From: Ilex aquifolium
Taxonomy: Eukaryota; Streptophyta; Magnoliopsida; Aquifoliales; Aquifoliaceae
Direction: 5' to 3'
DNA length: 64,000 nucleotides
Assembly: GCA_951799425.1 (NCBI GenBank)
Contig: OX637396.1
Location: 12,561,701-12,625,700 of the forward strand
The position numbers were made by a program, and so were the translations under genes. The notes under the pieces are model-generated. The model was not told the DNA's origin. It saw only the letters and a list, made by a program, of their open reading frames with translations, and did not search any database. This document shows, one piece after another, positions 46,937 through 58,016 of this stretch; position 1 is the first letter of the stretch, and each line of letters begins with the position of its first letter.

Positions 46937-47388
46937 TTTAAGTTTAAGTAAGAATTTATACTTTATACATGACAGTCAAATTTAGTTAAATTCGAGTCTT
47001 AATCATAATTACGTCAAACCGAGAATTGAATTTAAGTTCGACTCAATTAACACCGCTATCTTAAACCTACAAACTAATTCTTATTTATTCTCGTTCACTG
47101 TGATGTCATAACTTCTTTTTTTTTTAATTTAGTTATTCTTTATTATTTTTACAATCAATTTCACTTTGACTTCAACTTGAATACTCGTAAAATTCAAGCA
47201 AAATTAAGTTTAAGTAAGAATATATATTTTATACTCGACAACTAAATTCAGCTCAATTCGAATACTAATCATAATCACTTCGAACTGATAATCGAGTAAA
47301 ATGAAATTTGGAGGAGAAATTTCGATCGTTGAATTAATAATATTAAAACAATTTGAGCCACAAAAAAATCAAGATAAATGATGATAGC

Positions 47389-48412
47389 CCCCTTAGTATA
47401 TAAATATATATATATATTATTCGTCTATTATACTATTCGAATGTTATAGTATTTTTATTTCAATACAAAATATGACTTATATTATAGTCATTCGACTCGT
47501 TTTGACGCAAAGAATATTTATTTAAGGTCCATTTGTTTATTTAAAATTTTTAAAATTAATATTTAATTAGAATCATAATTAACGACCTAATTAATGTGTA
47601 GTATGAGACAGAGAGAGATATATGAGTCTTAGAATTGTGGAATGAATGAAATTCTTACTCAAAAAATTGGGGGGAGAGAACTTTTCGTATTAGGACCGTC
47701 AGATCAATAAATCGTCAAGCGATCTGAGCCGCGAAAAGCTAAAGACAAAGAAATCTAGCTACTTTATTATATAAATTTTTATTTCAATACAAAATATGAC
47801 ATATATTATAATCATTCGACTCGTTTTGACGCAAAGAATATTTATTTAAGGTCCATTTGTTTATTTAAAATTTTTAAAAATAATCTTTAATTAGAATCAT
47901 AATTAACGACCTAATTAATGTGCAGTATGAGATAATGAGAGATAGAGAGTTATAAGAGAGATAGGAGTCTTAGAATTGTGGAATGAATGAAAGTTTTACT
48001 CAAAAAAATTGGAGGGACCCTTAGTATATAGATATATCACATTATATATAGATTATTCGTCTATTATACCATTCGAATATTATAGTATTTTTATTTCAAT
48101 ATAAAATATGATCTATATTATAGTCATTCGACTCGTTTTGACGCAAAAAAATATTTATTTAAGGTCCATTTGTTTATTTAAAATTTTTAAAAATAATATT
48201 TAATTAGAATCATAATTAACGACCTAATTAATGTGTAGTACGAGATACAGAGAGATATAGGAGTCTTAGAATTGTGGAATGAATGAAAGTCTTACTCAAA
48301 AAATTGGGGGGAGAGAACTTTTCGTATTAGGACCGTTTAATCAATAAATCGTCAAGCGATCTGAGCCGCGAAAAACTAAAAACAAAGAAATCTAGCTATT
48401 TTATTATATAGA
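47389..48412 (-). repeat. Triplicated Helitron 5' terminal region
   Basis: Unit A 47389-47773 ends in a mutated terminus (tattatataaa). Unit B 47775-48016 is truncated at both ends. Unit C 48017-48412 is complete with terminus tattatataga. Each carries cgactcgttttgacgcaaa and aattgtggaatgaatgaaa; A and C also carry gcgatctgagccgcgaaaa. The sister element has one unit (55567-55969). Confidence 0.88.
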
Positions 48413-49490
48413 TATACTAGTTATTGTCCGTGCCTGAAGGCACTGCGTTACTTGTAAAAAATGAACAAAAAATTCTCCAAAGCAGCAACACATATACAAA
48501 TACATCAAAAAAAATACTAATAGAACCAAATCAAACTTACAATCTTTAAGTAATAAATGAAATCAATAAAATTTTTCTTGAATTCCTCACCATTACCATA
48601 ATCCAATTCAATAACAAAACATAATTATAAACTCAATCCACTCATGTAATAAATATCTCAAACAAAAAACTGTCAATTAGATAAATCCCTTGGAAAGTTT
48701 TATTTAAGAATTCATAATTTAACATCCCAACTTAGAGGACTTCGAACCTTACACCTTATTCATTTTAGATTACACCAAAATCGAAGTGAAACAATTCAAA
48801 TAAAAAGGATCATAATTTTTAGGAATATGGCCATATTCTAAGCAGTCATATCCCTCGAGTTGGAGCCGAATATATGCAAATCTGGTAGAGTGATTTAGGT
48901 CAAAGGAATCCATGTCTAATGACCTGTGAATACTGTCTCGATGGAAGAAAAATTTGAAGATATTTTCCAGTATTTTCTTGCCACAAAAACAGTATTATCC
49001 CTCCAGCAATCCTCTAAGAAGTTGAGTTTCGAGTATTTAAATTCTCCTTCATTTTGTAGCCAATATCTTGCACTGATGAAGGGGTGAATTTGAAAAGCTA
49101 CTCTCTTCCTTATCTGTCATGAACTTGAAAATTGAGACCTATACCTAAAAGCAGTGTAACATAAAGAAAAATGTCAATTAGAAAAATCCAATCAAATGAC
49201 CAATATCACAAAAAATTATTAATAATTCTCAAGGAAGTGATGAAGTATCTTGTAATAATTCATTGCTTGCAAATAACACATGCCAACTACATACAACCAT
49301 GAAACATTCATATTAAGACTACACACATGCCGAGCATCATATATTAATTAAAATGCATCGGTACTTGATCGTCCGCATAAAAAAAATCCCAAAATCATTC
49401 TTATTTCATTCGATGTTCGCCGAAATTTTCTAAGAAAATTCAAATCAACAATGAAATCAAATCATAAGACAAATTCAATATCATTAGCCT

Positions 49491-50396
49491 TATGTACCAC
49501 CAACCATAAATCAAAGCAACCCATTACCAATAGCCTCAACACTCCACCAAATTACACAATTCAAACAACCAAACCCCCAAACATACACCAAACAAACACA
49601 TTCATAACCAACCAGAGGATAAGAAAATGCTAAAAAAAAGAATGGGAATGCCAATACCAATAAACAAAAAATAAAAAAGAGAAATAAACTGTAAAAGTGT
49701 ATGCTAGTTTACGCAAAATCATTAAAAAAATGGGCCCATGCCTACCACACTAAAAGTCACCACACACCTCTTTCAAAATCATTGTCACCTAGCACGAATG
49801 AAACTAAACAAAGAGTCAAACGAAACTAATAAAAAAACATTAACAAAGCAAGAAAGGTGAAAGCACAGGCCAAGGAGCAAATAAGGCATTCCTCAAGATA
49901 CAGTATATCGTTTAAAACATTAAATTACAAAAAAAAAAAAATTAAACCATGAAAAATTGATATCAAAAGCTAAATGCATTAATGCATTGGCATCCACTTG
50001 TAATTGAAGGAACTGAAATATATTGTTATCTTTTTAATATTTTTTAAGCACGAAAAATCTAAGTATCATAAGAAGATAAACATATAAGACAATTCATACA
50101 TGTAGCCCATTGTCAATGATGCTCACAAATTGTCTGCATGTAGGACATCTATATTTGAAGCAATTCTTTTTTCGTGCCTATGTACCACCAACCATAAATC
50201 AAAGCAACCCATTACCCATAGCCTCAACACTCCACCAAATTACACAATTCAAACAACCAAACCCCCAATCCATACACCAAACAAACACATTCATAACCAA
50301 CCAGAGGATAAGAAAATGCTAAAAAAAAGAATGGGAATGCCAATACCAATAAACAAAAAATAAAAAAGAGAAATAAACTGTAAAAGTGTATGCTAG
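49491..50396. repeat. 217-bp near-identical direct repeat
   Basis: 49491-49709 and 50179-50396 are almost identical, starting atgtaccaccaaccataaat and ending gtaaaagtgtatgctag, separated by about 470 bp. Recent duplication inside the Helitron. Open frames in it are incidental. Confidence 0.92.
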
Positions 50397-50623
50397 TGCT
50401 GGTAAGTTAGCATAATCTAGTGCTAACAACTACCACAGTGGAGACAGTTGATCTAGAGCCATACTGTGCAGAGAGGACAACTGACGTAGATTACAAAAGT
50501 TACCCTGTTGAACTAAACGGGACAGCATGTGCGTCCTCGTAAAAGTTTTAAAAGCCTCAAAGACGAACAATGTTAAAAAATAGCGCAATTTGCAACCAGA
50601 AAATATGAGAACAATAACAGTAC

Positions 50624-50669
50624 CTGTAGGTCCTGGCGATGGCTCATCTTGGTCGCCAGAAGTCAGGAG
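50624..50669 (-). pseudogene. Possible captured mini-exon
   Basis: 46 bp on the minus strand bounded by a good acceptor (tttttctgttgtag) and donor (acag|gtactg). One frame reads LLTSGDQDEPSPGPTG. Family not recognised. Confidence 0.3.
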
Positions 50670-51362
50670 CTACAACAGAAAAAAGATAGTCCAGATGATT
50701 TAACAATCTTAGAATAGAGCTAAACAATAGTGAACTAAACCGGGCACACAATAGGAAAAGTGCTCCGGATGGAATGGAAAGATCAAGAGAACAGAACACA
50801 AACCTCTAGCTAAAGGCCAAACTCTACGGCTATTTAGGAACCATCTTGCCAAGGGAATTATGAGAATCTAAACATTACTCAAAGTAAATGTATGTAAAAA
50901 ACAACTAATAAAATCAAAAGAAATCTCTAAAGCTGAAATTCATGAAATCATTGAACACGCTATGCTTTCTCTTTCATGTGAGGTTGTGGGGATGGGGGTG
51001 ACTGAAGCTGTCTCTGAGAACGTGGCTTGGTGGTTGAAGGAGGTTGTGTTATGGTGCATTCAAAAATTTCCACATTTAAAACTACATCCTAAATGCTGAA
51101 CACCCATAATCGATATTAGATCTGATAGTAATATTATGTATGCCGATGTATACTTACTATTTCTGAATCAATCGTTGTCCTATTGTGATTGAGACAACCA
51201 CTATAACCAAAAAGAAACAAATTTAAGGTGAGATCAATCAAGTAACAAATGGAATTGGCCGAGGAACAAATCAAAAAAACAAAATCAGTATGAAACCACA
51301 AATGGAATCAAACCAAAAAATTCAAAGAATCGCAATTCCATTGAGGAAATTAGATTACATAC

Positions 51363-51491
51363 CTGTAAAAGCAATGAAATCAGGCTTATCTGCCTCAATT
51401 ATCCGTTTCAAAAACCGAGTCGAATTCACATCAGAACAGTGATCAAACTCCGAATCCAGCACGTCTCTGCACCAAGTCATAATCCCATTTC
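51363..51491 (-). pseudogene. Captured purple acid phosphatase (PAP28/29-like) exon
   Basis: The minus strand reads GNGIMTWCRDVLDSEFDHCS, DVNSTRFLKRIIEADKPDFI and AFTG, between an acceptor-like ctaag and a donor (acag|gtatgt). This corresponds to the start of the metallophosphatase domain in plant PAP28/29-type proteins, just before the conserved GDNIF motif. Only one exon is present, and it lies within Helitron termini, so it is a captured fragment. Confidence 0.68.
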
Positions 51492-51599
51492 CTTAGTGCA
51501 TATCAGCCGCCTAATCACCACGAAAATAATTCAATTTGAAAACTAAAAATACATGCTGTTGTGCTAACATTATTGATAAGGAATTTCTGGGTAAACTTA

Positions 51600-51800
51600 A
51601 TTATTCAAATCTCACAAAAGGTGGTGGAGGCGGTGGGATACTCTGGGGGTTTCGGGTTTGATTGGCTTGGGGTTGGTGGCAGGTTTGATTGGTTTAGGAT
51701 TGATAGGTGGGGCTGTGGTGGTCGATGGGTGTCGTTTGGGGTTTGATTGGCTTGGGTATATGGCCGTGGGTTTGGTCATGGGTGGGAGAATGGGGATTCA
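51600..51800. repeat. G-rich patch with ggtttgattggcttggg repeats
   Basis: Repeated ggtttgattgg-tt-gg phrases at 51650-51755. Many short G-runs on the plus strand. Confidence 0.6.
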
Positions 51801-51862
51801 GAGATAGAGAGGTGTACGTGAGAGCGGGGAAAGAGAGGATTAAGCGAGGGGGAAGGACATAC

Positions 51863-51943
51863 CTGGTGCACGGCGAGAGTACCGAACCGATCAAGTTGTT
51901 GGGTAAGCTGGTGCCAGAGCTTCAGATATTGCAGAGCACCCAT
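51863..51943 (-). pseudogene. Captured first-exon candidate
   Basis: Minus-strand ATG at 51943, 27 codons (MGALQYLKLWHQLTQQLDRF then GTLAVHQ), then donor cag|gtatgt. Convincing exon structure; source gene not recognised. Confidence 0.4.
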
Positions 51944-52270
51944 GGCTGTTGACGGAAAGAGATAAATTTCCAGTATTCAATTTGTGATGGATTCTATGTG
52001 ATAGAGACGTGATAGATTGTGAGAGAGAGAAGCGTGAGAGAGAGAGAGGCGTGAGAGGGAGAGACGTGTGAGAGATAGGCTTCTTCATGGGCAGGAAAAA
52101 AAAATTTAGGACTAATCGTAGACCATCGGATCAAAATTTTTGAGATGATCTGAACCGTCTTTTATGTTGTGATTACGTTGTCCATTAGATTTGTTTATGT
52201 TTTGTCTCAAAATAATCTGGACCTCTCTTTATCTTTTGGATTCAAACTTCGCACTACTTTATTATATAGA

Positions 52271-52463
52271 TATATATAGAGAGAGAGAGAGAGGAGATGA
52301 GATAATGTGTTTAAAATGTCTAAGAGATATGAGAGAAAAAGAGTTATATGAGATATAGGAGTGTTAAAATTAAGTTCAATTATGATCGTCGGATCAAAAG
52401 CCTGAAAACGATCTAAACCGCGAAAAGCTCAAGACAAACTATCTAGCTACTTTATTATATAGA
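52271..52463 (-). mobile_element. Helitron 5'-end fragment
   Basis: Ends actatctagctactttatta then tataga|T at 52463 with ccgcgaaaagctcaagaca upstream, the subfamily 1 5' terminus. It may be the original element into which 48417-52270 inserted, or a fourth terminal unit of 45693-48412. Confidence 0.65.
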
Positions 52464-52904
52464 TTAATTTATTTTTAATTTATTTTGTGAGAGAAACACA
52501 AAAGAAGGACGTGCTAGTATTGCCAAGAAAAATATTTTAACTTTTATTTTCCCTTTTTACCAGATAGAGAGTGTTTAATTTTAACTTTTTTTAATGTTTT
52601 TTTACTTATTTTTACAGAGAAAGTGGATAGGAGTAAATATAAGTTGATTTTTGAGTACTTTTTATTTTTTTATTTACTTTTTTTTAGGTTTCTAATATTA
52701 TGAATTGGATCATGAACCCAAATTATTATAATAAAAATTTTGATTGTACTTAATTTTTTGGGGACTTTTTTTTGGAGTTTAAAATTTAAAAGATTTAAAT
52801 TTTTCTGGATTAGTACTGTACCTAAAATTATGGAGCCTTTTAAAATTTTGGGGCCTAAAGCCCAAGCTTTTTTTTAATGCTGTTGAGCCGCCCCTAATAG
52901 AAAA

Positions 52905-53119
52905 CAATGCAGATTTCAATAAATTATCTGACGGTCTCAAATAGACTAATCCGACGGCCACTAACATCCCTTTCAAAACCATTCACATTGAATTTTCCCT
53001 CATACCAAATCCATCACTTCTCACTTATGTTACACTTGTGCCTTCAGGCACGGGTTAAATAAATAAGTAAATAAGTAAAAGTAAAAAATAATAAATAATG
53101 TCTACTTCTTTAAAATCAC
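52905..53119. other. Non-coding stretch with an isolated Helitron hairpin
   Basis: GTGCCTTCAGGCACGGG at 53039-53055 is the Helitron hairpin, but it is followed by ttaaataaataagtaa instead of a CTAG end, so the terminus is lost. Confidence 0.55.
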
Positions 53120-53870
53120 TTCCCTAAAAAACACTTAACCACCATCATCACCATCGCCACCCCACCACCACTACCAACGCCTCCACCACCATCACAACTA
53201 CCACCACCACTATCATCATCTCATTTTTATATTTATTATCACTATCACCATCATCCCACCACCATCGTCGCCCACCGCCGCCACCCACCACCACTATCGT
53301 TGCCTACCGCCACCCACTACCACAACCTACCGCCACCCTATCGTCACCCACTACCGTCACCACCCACTGTCATCCACCCCTACCACACCTACCACCATCA
53401 CTGCCATTCATCACCACCCACTATCATAGTCACCTACATGCATCCGTTGTCGTTCACCACCACTCACAACCCCCACCACCATCGTCGCTCACCACCACTC
53501 ACACCCACCACCACCATCGTCACCGCCACCACTGCACCCCACCACCGTCGCCACCACCACTACCACCACTACTGCCAACCACCATTATCGTCACCGCCAC
53601 CACCGTCGCCATCACCCATGACTGTCACTACCACCATCGTCACCAAAAACACACCATCGCTATCACAGTTGCCACCCACGATTGACACCACCACCACGGT
53701 CGTCGCTGCCCACCACAACTATCATCGTCTCCTACCACCACTACAACCGGTAGTTAAATTCCTTTCTCTTTTCTCTATGTTTAGATTTGATTTTGTGTGT
53801 GAATATAAATATGTTTATGATTGACAATTTTTTGTATTACTCTGTGTCTTCAGGCACGGGTAATAACTAA
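53120..53870 (+). mobile_element. Helitron 3' end with (CAC/CCA)-rich tract
   Basis: Ends gtgtcttcaggcacgggtaa then taaCTAA|T at 53870. The upstream 600 bp are nearly G-poor CCACCA-type low complexity. Same family as 5096-5546 and 23829-24031. The His/Pro/Thr-rich frame at 53300-53824 is a composition artefact. Confidence 0.68.
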
Positions 53871-53882
53871 TATTTATATATA

Positions 53883-55969
53883 CTAGTAATTACCTGTGTC
53901 TAAAGGCACTATGTTACTCATAAAAAATTATAAATATTTTTTCATAAATAAAGGTAATATATAATACAATTTCAACAATATAACGATCAAATTGATATTG
54001 TTCAATCTGTATGCAGAATATATATAATCAAACATTTATATAACAAAAGTCATGCTACAACTACTGTAACATATTAATTCAAAAATTTGAGAAAATATAA
54101 TTATTATTGGTTAAACATCCACAATTTTAATATTTTTAATAAACTTTATCTCAAATTTCAAAAAAAATATAACTATTTGTTTATCTGTAAGTTTCTACCT
54201 AAAGTTCATACAATTATCTCTGCACCATTTTTTTAATGTGAGTTCGTGTAACTTTTGTGAGGAAAACATTCAAAAGTTTCACGTGAATTCTTGTAGGTGT
54301 AAAAAATTTTGTTGAGTAATTAAAATCAGTTTCCATTTGAGTTCAACTTAAAAATTCGTAAAATTCAATCGAATTTAAGTTTGGAGTGGGATTATTCTCA
54401 CCCCACAAATTTCTATTCCCACCCCATTTAATTTCTCATTATCAAACTATTAAATCTACCCATTCTATAACCACCCCATTAGTAATTAAGTCTACCCCAT
54501 GCTACATACACCCCGTTTAATAAATAAACTCACCTTAAATTTTGTCCTAATTATAGTTTCATTCTCTATTTCATCTGATGCACTTATAAAAATATTTTTT
54601 TAATATAAATTTTTCTAGTGAGATACATGTTAGTATTACTTTTCAATTTAATTCTATATTTGATTTCATGTTTGTTGTATGAATTTTTATTATTTTCGGT
54701 ATGTTTTAATATCTCTGTCAAGTTTAATAATTTTTTATTTTAGAATGTATATGTGTGGTACATATATGTATGTTTTTCAGATTATTTGTTATTTTTTTTA
54801 TCTTTTTTAGGCTTTGTATCTATGCTTCTTTTTTTTTCTTGTTCGATTTTGTGTTTGTGCTTGATACTTTTTTTTTTCATGTCCGGTTTTGCATCTTGTG
54901 GTTTTGCATTTTGTAGTTTTTCTTGTTTCTTTAATCTTTGCTTTGTTTTTTTTTCCTTCTTATTTCGGTTTGCTTCTTTCTTTCTTTTTTTCCTTATTTC
55001 GTTCTTTTATTTTTAAAAGGGGTGTATGTAGCATGGGGTGGATATAGAAATAGTAGACTTAATAGTTTAATAATGAGAAATTAAATGGGGTGGAAATAGA
55101 GATTTGGGGGTGGGAATAACTCCACCCTTTAAGTTTAAGCAAGAATTTATATTTTATACATGACAGTCAAATTCGAGTCTTAATCATATAATTACGTCAA
55201 ACTAAGAATTTAAGTTCGACTCAATTAACACTTCTATCTTAAACCTACAAACTAATTTTTATCTATTCTCGTTCACTGTGATGTCATAACTTTTTTTTTT
55301 TTTTTAATTTAGTTATTCTTTAGTATTTTTACAATCAATTTCACTTTGACTTCAACTTGAATATTCGTAAAATTTGAGCAAATTTAAGTTTAAGTAAAAA
55401 TATATATTTTATACTTGACAACTAAATTTAGCTCAATTCGAATACTAATCATAATCACTTTGAACTGATAATCGAGTAAAATGAAATTTGGAGGAGGAAT
55501 TTCGATCGTTTGACCAATAATATTAAAACAATCTCAGTCACGAAAAACTCAAGACAAATGATGATAACCCCCTTAGTATATAGATATATCACATTATATT
55601 TATATCATTCGTCTATTATATCATTCGAATATTATAATATTTTTATTTCAATACAAAATATGACCTATATTATAGTCATTCGACTCGTTTTGACGCAAAG
55701 AATATTTATTTAAGGACCATTTGTTTATTTAAAATTTTTAAAAATAATCTTTAATTAGAATCATAATTAACGACCTAATTAATGTGTAATATGAGATAGA
55801 GAGTTATAAGAGATATAGGAGTCTTAGAATTGTGGAATGAATGAAAGTCTTACTCAAAAAATTGGGGGAGAGGACTTTTCGTATTAGGACCGTCGGATCA
55901 ATAAATCGTCAAGCGATCTGAGCCGCGAAAAATTAAAAACAAAGAAATCTAGCTACTTTATTATATAGA
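53883..55969 (-). mobile_element. Non-autonomous Helitron, sister of 45693-48412, 2087 bp
   Basis: Opens A|CTAGTAATTACCTGTGTC and closes ...gctactttattatataga|T at 55969. It is collinear with 45693-48412 throughout but has one copy of the 5' terminal region. Contains the same MITE at the same place, so the MITE insertion predates Helitron amplification. Confidence 0.9.
54383..55127. mobile_element. Mutator-like MITE, second copy (745 bp)
   Basis: Same ends, length and 9-bp duplication tttaagttt (54374-54382, 55128-55136) as 46192-46936. Carried here by Helitron copying, not by independent insertion. Confidence 0.92.
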
Positions 55970-55977
55970 TTATAGAT

Positions 55978-56008
<31 letters not shown>

Positions 56009-56010
56009 GG
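55978..56010 (+). repeat. (TG)n followed by G19
   Basis: A short TG tract to 55991 and then 19 consecutive G (55992-56010), directly outside the Helitron 5' end. Possible quadruplex-forming sequence. Confidence 0.95.
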
Positions 56011-56544
56011 AGAGTGAAAGAGAAGAGACGTGGGAAGTCTACCAACCTGGGTGAAATTCTATCCCTATTAACTGAATTCCAAACTATTTAAGATTGGATA
56101 GTTTGAGAGTTATTTACTTACCAATTAGTTCAAATAGAAATTATCTTTAATCAAAAAAGATTGTTTTAAAATACAGTTTTAATGACTGACGTGAATGGGG
56201 AAGAGTCCTAAGACTGGCAGGTAACATTTAATTTAAGCAATTAAAAAATATAAAATTCTAAAAAAATTAGGATGAGGTTCTGGAGACCTCTCTTTAATCG
56301 TAAAGACATTCACGTATAATATAGAGATTTAATTACTCATAACTTTCATAACCACCTATATGAATCTATTCTGATGTCTTCCAATTTTTTCTTCTTTTTC
56401 TATTTGTACTCGGGTATCGTAAAGAAAAACTAATCAAGCGGGAATAGCTTCTAATTGTGGTGAGAATTACAAGTCCAAAACACAGGCACAAGTTTGAAAC
56501 TAACTGAAGAGGCCATCCAGTGGGCTGTGCTGTAGTGGGTTAGA
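56011..56544. other. Unassigned intergenic sequence
   Basis: AT-rich; no features recognised. Confidence 0.5.
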
Positions 56545-56786
56545 CTAGGGCTGATAATCAAGTCGAACTTTGTGAGTTTAAGTCGAGTTTGTTGAGTTCG
56601 TTTTTTTAAAAAAATCTAAAAAATTGTTCAAACTCAACTTATTTAGAAAATGAGTCAACAATGCAAGCCCGAATAACTCGACAATTTTACATATAAATGA
56701 GCTCGAGCTGAGCTTTTTTAAGCTCGTTTTTTGAATGTGTCATATTCAAACCGAGCCCGAGTAACTCGACCCAATTATTAGCCCCA
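56545..56786. mobile_element. hAT-like MITE, about 242 bp
   Basis: Left end TAGGGCTGATAATCAAGTCG, right end reverse complement TGGGGCTAATAATTGGGTCG. Flanks ggttagac and gattacac agree at 6 of 8. The interior is rich in ctcgag/gagctcg motifs. Confidence 0.6.
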
Positions 56787-56794
56787 GATTACAC

Positions 56795-57074
56795 CATTAA
56801 TTTCATTTTTTTTCCAATCAAAAAATAACATGTGAAAATCATATCATTATGTTTTCTAATTCCATTTATATTCATGATCAATAATTGTACAATAATTTAA
56901 ATAAATATTTATGATTGAGAATTATTTTTCGGTAGCATAACATCCATTAGTTCATAAACAATATTAAGGTTTAGAAAAATTATGTTTTTGTATGGTATTT
57001 CATCTTTTTGTTCAACAAGAGCCTGACAAATGACTTAATTAATGACTGAGATGATTTTTTGGTAGCATAACCAG
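56795..57074. other. Unassigned AT-rich sequence
   Basis: The phrase ttttggtagcataac occurs twice in variant form (56928 and 57057). Nothing else. Confidence 0.4.
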
Positions 57075-57088
57075 CCTATCAATTCATT

Positions 57089-57838
57089 TTTTTTTTTAAA
57101 GATATGATGTGCCAGCCCAAAGGCCAATTCAAGTTATAAGCCCAGTTTGAATTAAGAGTCCAACTAAAAAAGAGTCAATGGGTTCAGCCCAAAAGAAGTC
57201 CACGCCCAATCAAGCTCATCAGGGTTCGAGAAGCTACATCACCAAGTGAGTATGCAGGGTCATCCCAAGAGCCTTATCCAAGCCATCTTGGAGTAAGGGT
57301 TATCCCAAGAGCTTCATCTAAGCCACCTTGGAGTAAGTGTCATCCCAAGAGTCTCATCCAAACCACCTTAGAATAAGGGTCATCCAAGAGTCTCATCCAT
57401 GCCGCCTTGGAAGAAATCAACCACCACGTCATCCTTTGACCGGATCTTATGGGGAGCGTCATAACTGCCTCATCCGTTGAGAAGATGGCGTCAGCTCCAC
57501 CAAATTAGTCTTTTAGTTACTGATAAGCTGCCTCAATCTGTTAGGAGGCGACTATAAATTGTAAGCCCCACCAATATTTAGGAGGCATCACACACAATTG
57601 AGCACATCTGCTATCACTCTCTCCTGTCTCTCATAGCTTGTATCTCTCTGCTCTCTCTACACTCCTTGAAATAATAAAATACCGAGGCGACTCTAACCCT
57701 TCATAGTGGATGTAGGTTACGTTGACCAAACTACACTAGATCTTTGTCTCACTCAAGTTATTCTCTCTACTTAATTACTGCATTTATTACTGATTACTTG
57801 ACAGGTGGTGTACAAAACCAATTTGTGCATCATCAATA
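57089..57838. mobile_element. LTR of a Tat-like element between 14-bp direct repeats, with oligo(T) on one side
   Basis: TGATGTGCC (57105) to GTGCATCATCA (57835) looks like an LTR. Its end matches that of the Tat LTR at 39985. It has a TATA-like ctataaattg at 57551 and a CT-rich transcript leader, all on the plus strand. The flanks carry cctatcaattcatt (57075-57088 and 57839-57852), and T9 adjoins the left copy. That pattern is expected of an A-tailed minus-strand retroposition rather than a solo LTR with a 5-bp duplication. Confidence 0.6.
57255..57415 (+). repeat. Four-unit tandem repeat, about 41 bp
   Basis: Units of g(t/g)(c/t)atcccaagag-ct-atc then caa-cca-cttggagtaag, slightly diverged, within the LTR. 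Confidence 0.9.
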
Positions 57839-57852
57839 CCTATCAATTCATT

Positions 57853-58011
57853 CGAATATAGTTTCTTTGAAATTTTTGATGTCGTTTTCTCTTGGCATAA
57901 GTCTTTGCATTGATGCTTTATTTACCGAACAATGTTAGGCTTATCAAATATTTTTTAAATTTCTTTTATTTAGTTTACGGATTTGATAATATACATCATT
58001 ACTCTTACTCT
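57853..58011. other. Short host spacer
   Basis: AT-rich, no feature. Confidence 0.5.
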
Positions 58012-58016
58012 ATTCT

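Larger units (their letters stand above)
45693..48412 (-). mobile_element. Non-autonomous Helitron, subfamily 1a, 2720 bp
   Basis: Opens A|CTAGTAATTACCCGTGCC with the full GTGCCTGAAGGCAC hairpin and closes ...ctattttattatataga|T at 48412. It is collinear with 53883-55969, including an internal Mutator-like MITE, but is 633 bp longer because its 5' terminal region is present three times. No coding capacity; T-rich frames within the MITE are not genes. Confidence 0.9.
48417..52270 (-). mobile_element. Non-autonomous Helitron, subfamily 1b, 3854 bp, with captured exons
   Basis: Opens A|CTAGTTATTGTCCGTGCC and closes ...actactttattatataga|T at 52270. The last about 150 bp match the 5' end of the 10374-13252 Helitron (gatctgaaccgtcttttatg, aatctggacctctcttt). 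It carries a purple acid phosphatase exon, a first-exon-like piece and a 217-bp internal duplication. No Rep/helicase. Confidence 0.88.
41831..52896. mobile_element. hAT-like transposon split by a Helitron cluster
   Basis: Left end CAGGGGTGGTTCAAGAAAAT, right end reverse complement TAGGGGCGGCTCAACAGCAT. 12-13 bp (AGGGGYGGYTCAA) match, and both subterminal regions carry gcctaaagc-type sequence. Flanking octamers atataaaa (41823-41830) and atagaaaa (52897-52904) agree at 7 of 8, as for a hAT duplication. The element's own sequence is 41831-41950 and about 52464-52896; the rest is inserted Helitrons. No transposase. Confidence 0.7.

Noticed and set aside
53300-53824. 174-codon frame rich in His, Pro and Thr
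   Set aside because: Same composition effect in the Helitron 3' tract; the frame is not shared with the copy at 5.1 kb.
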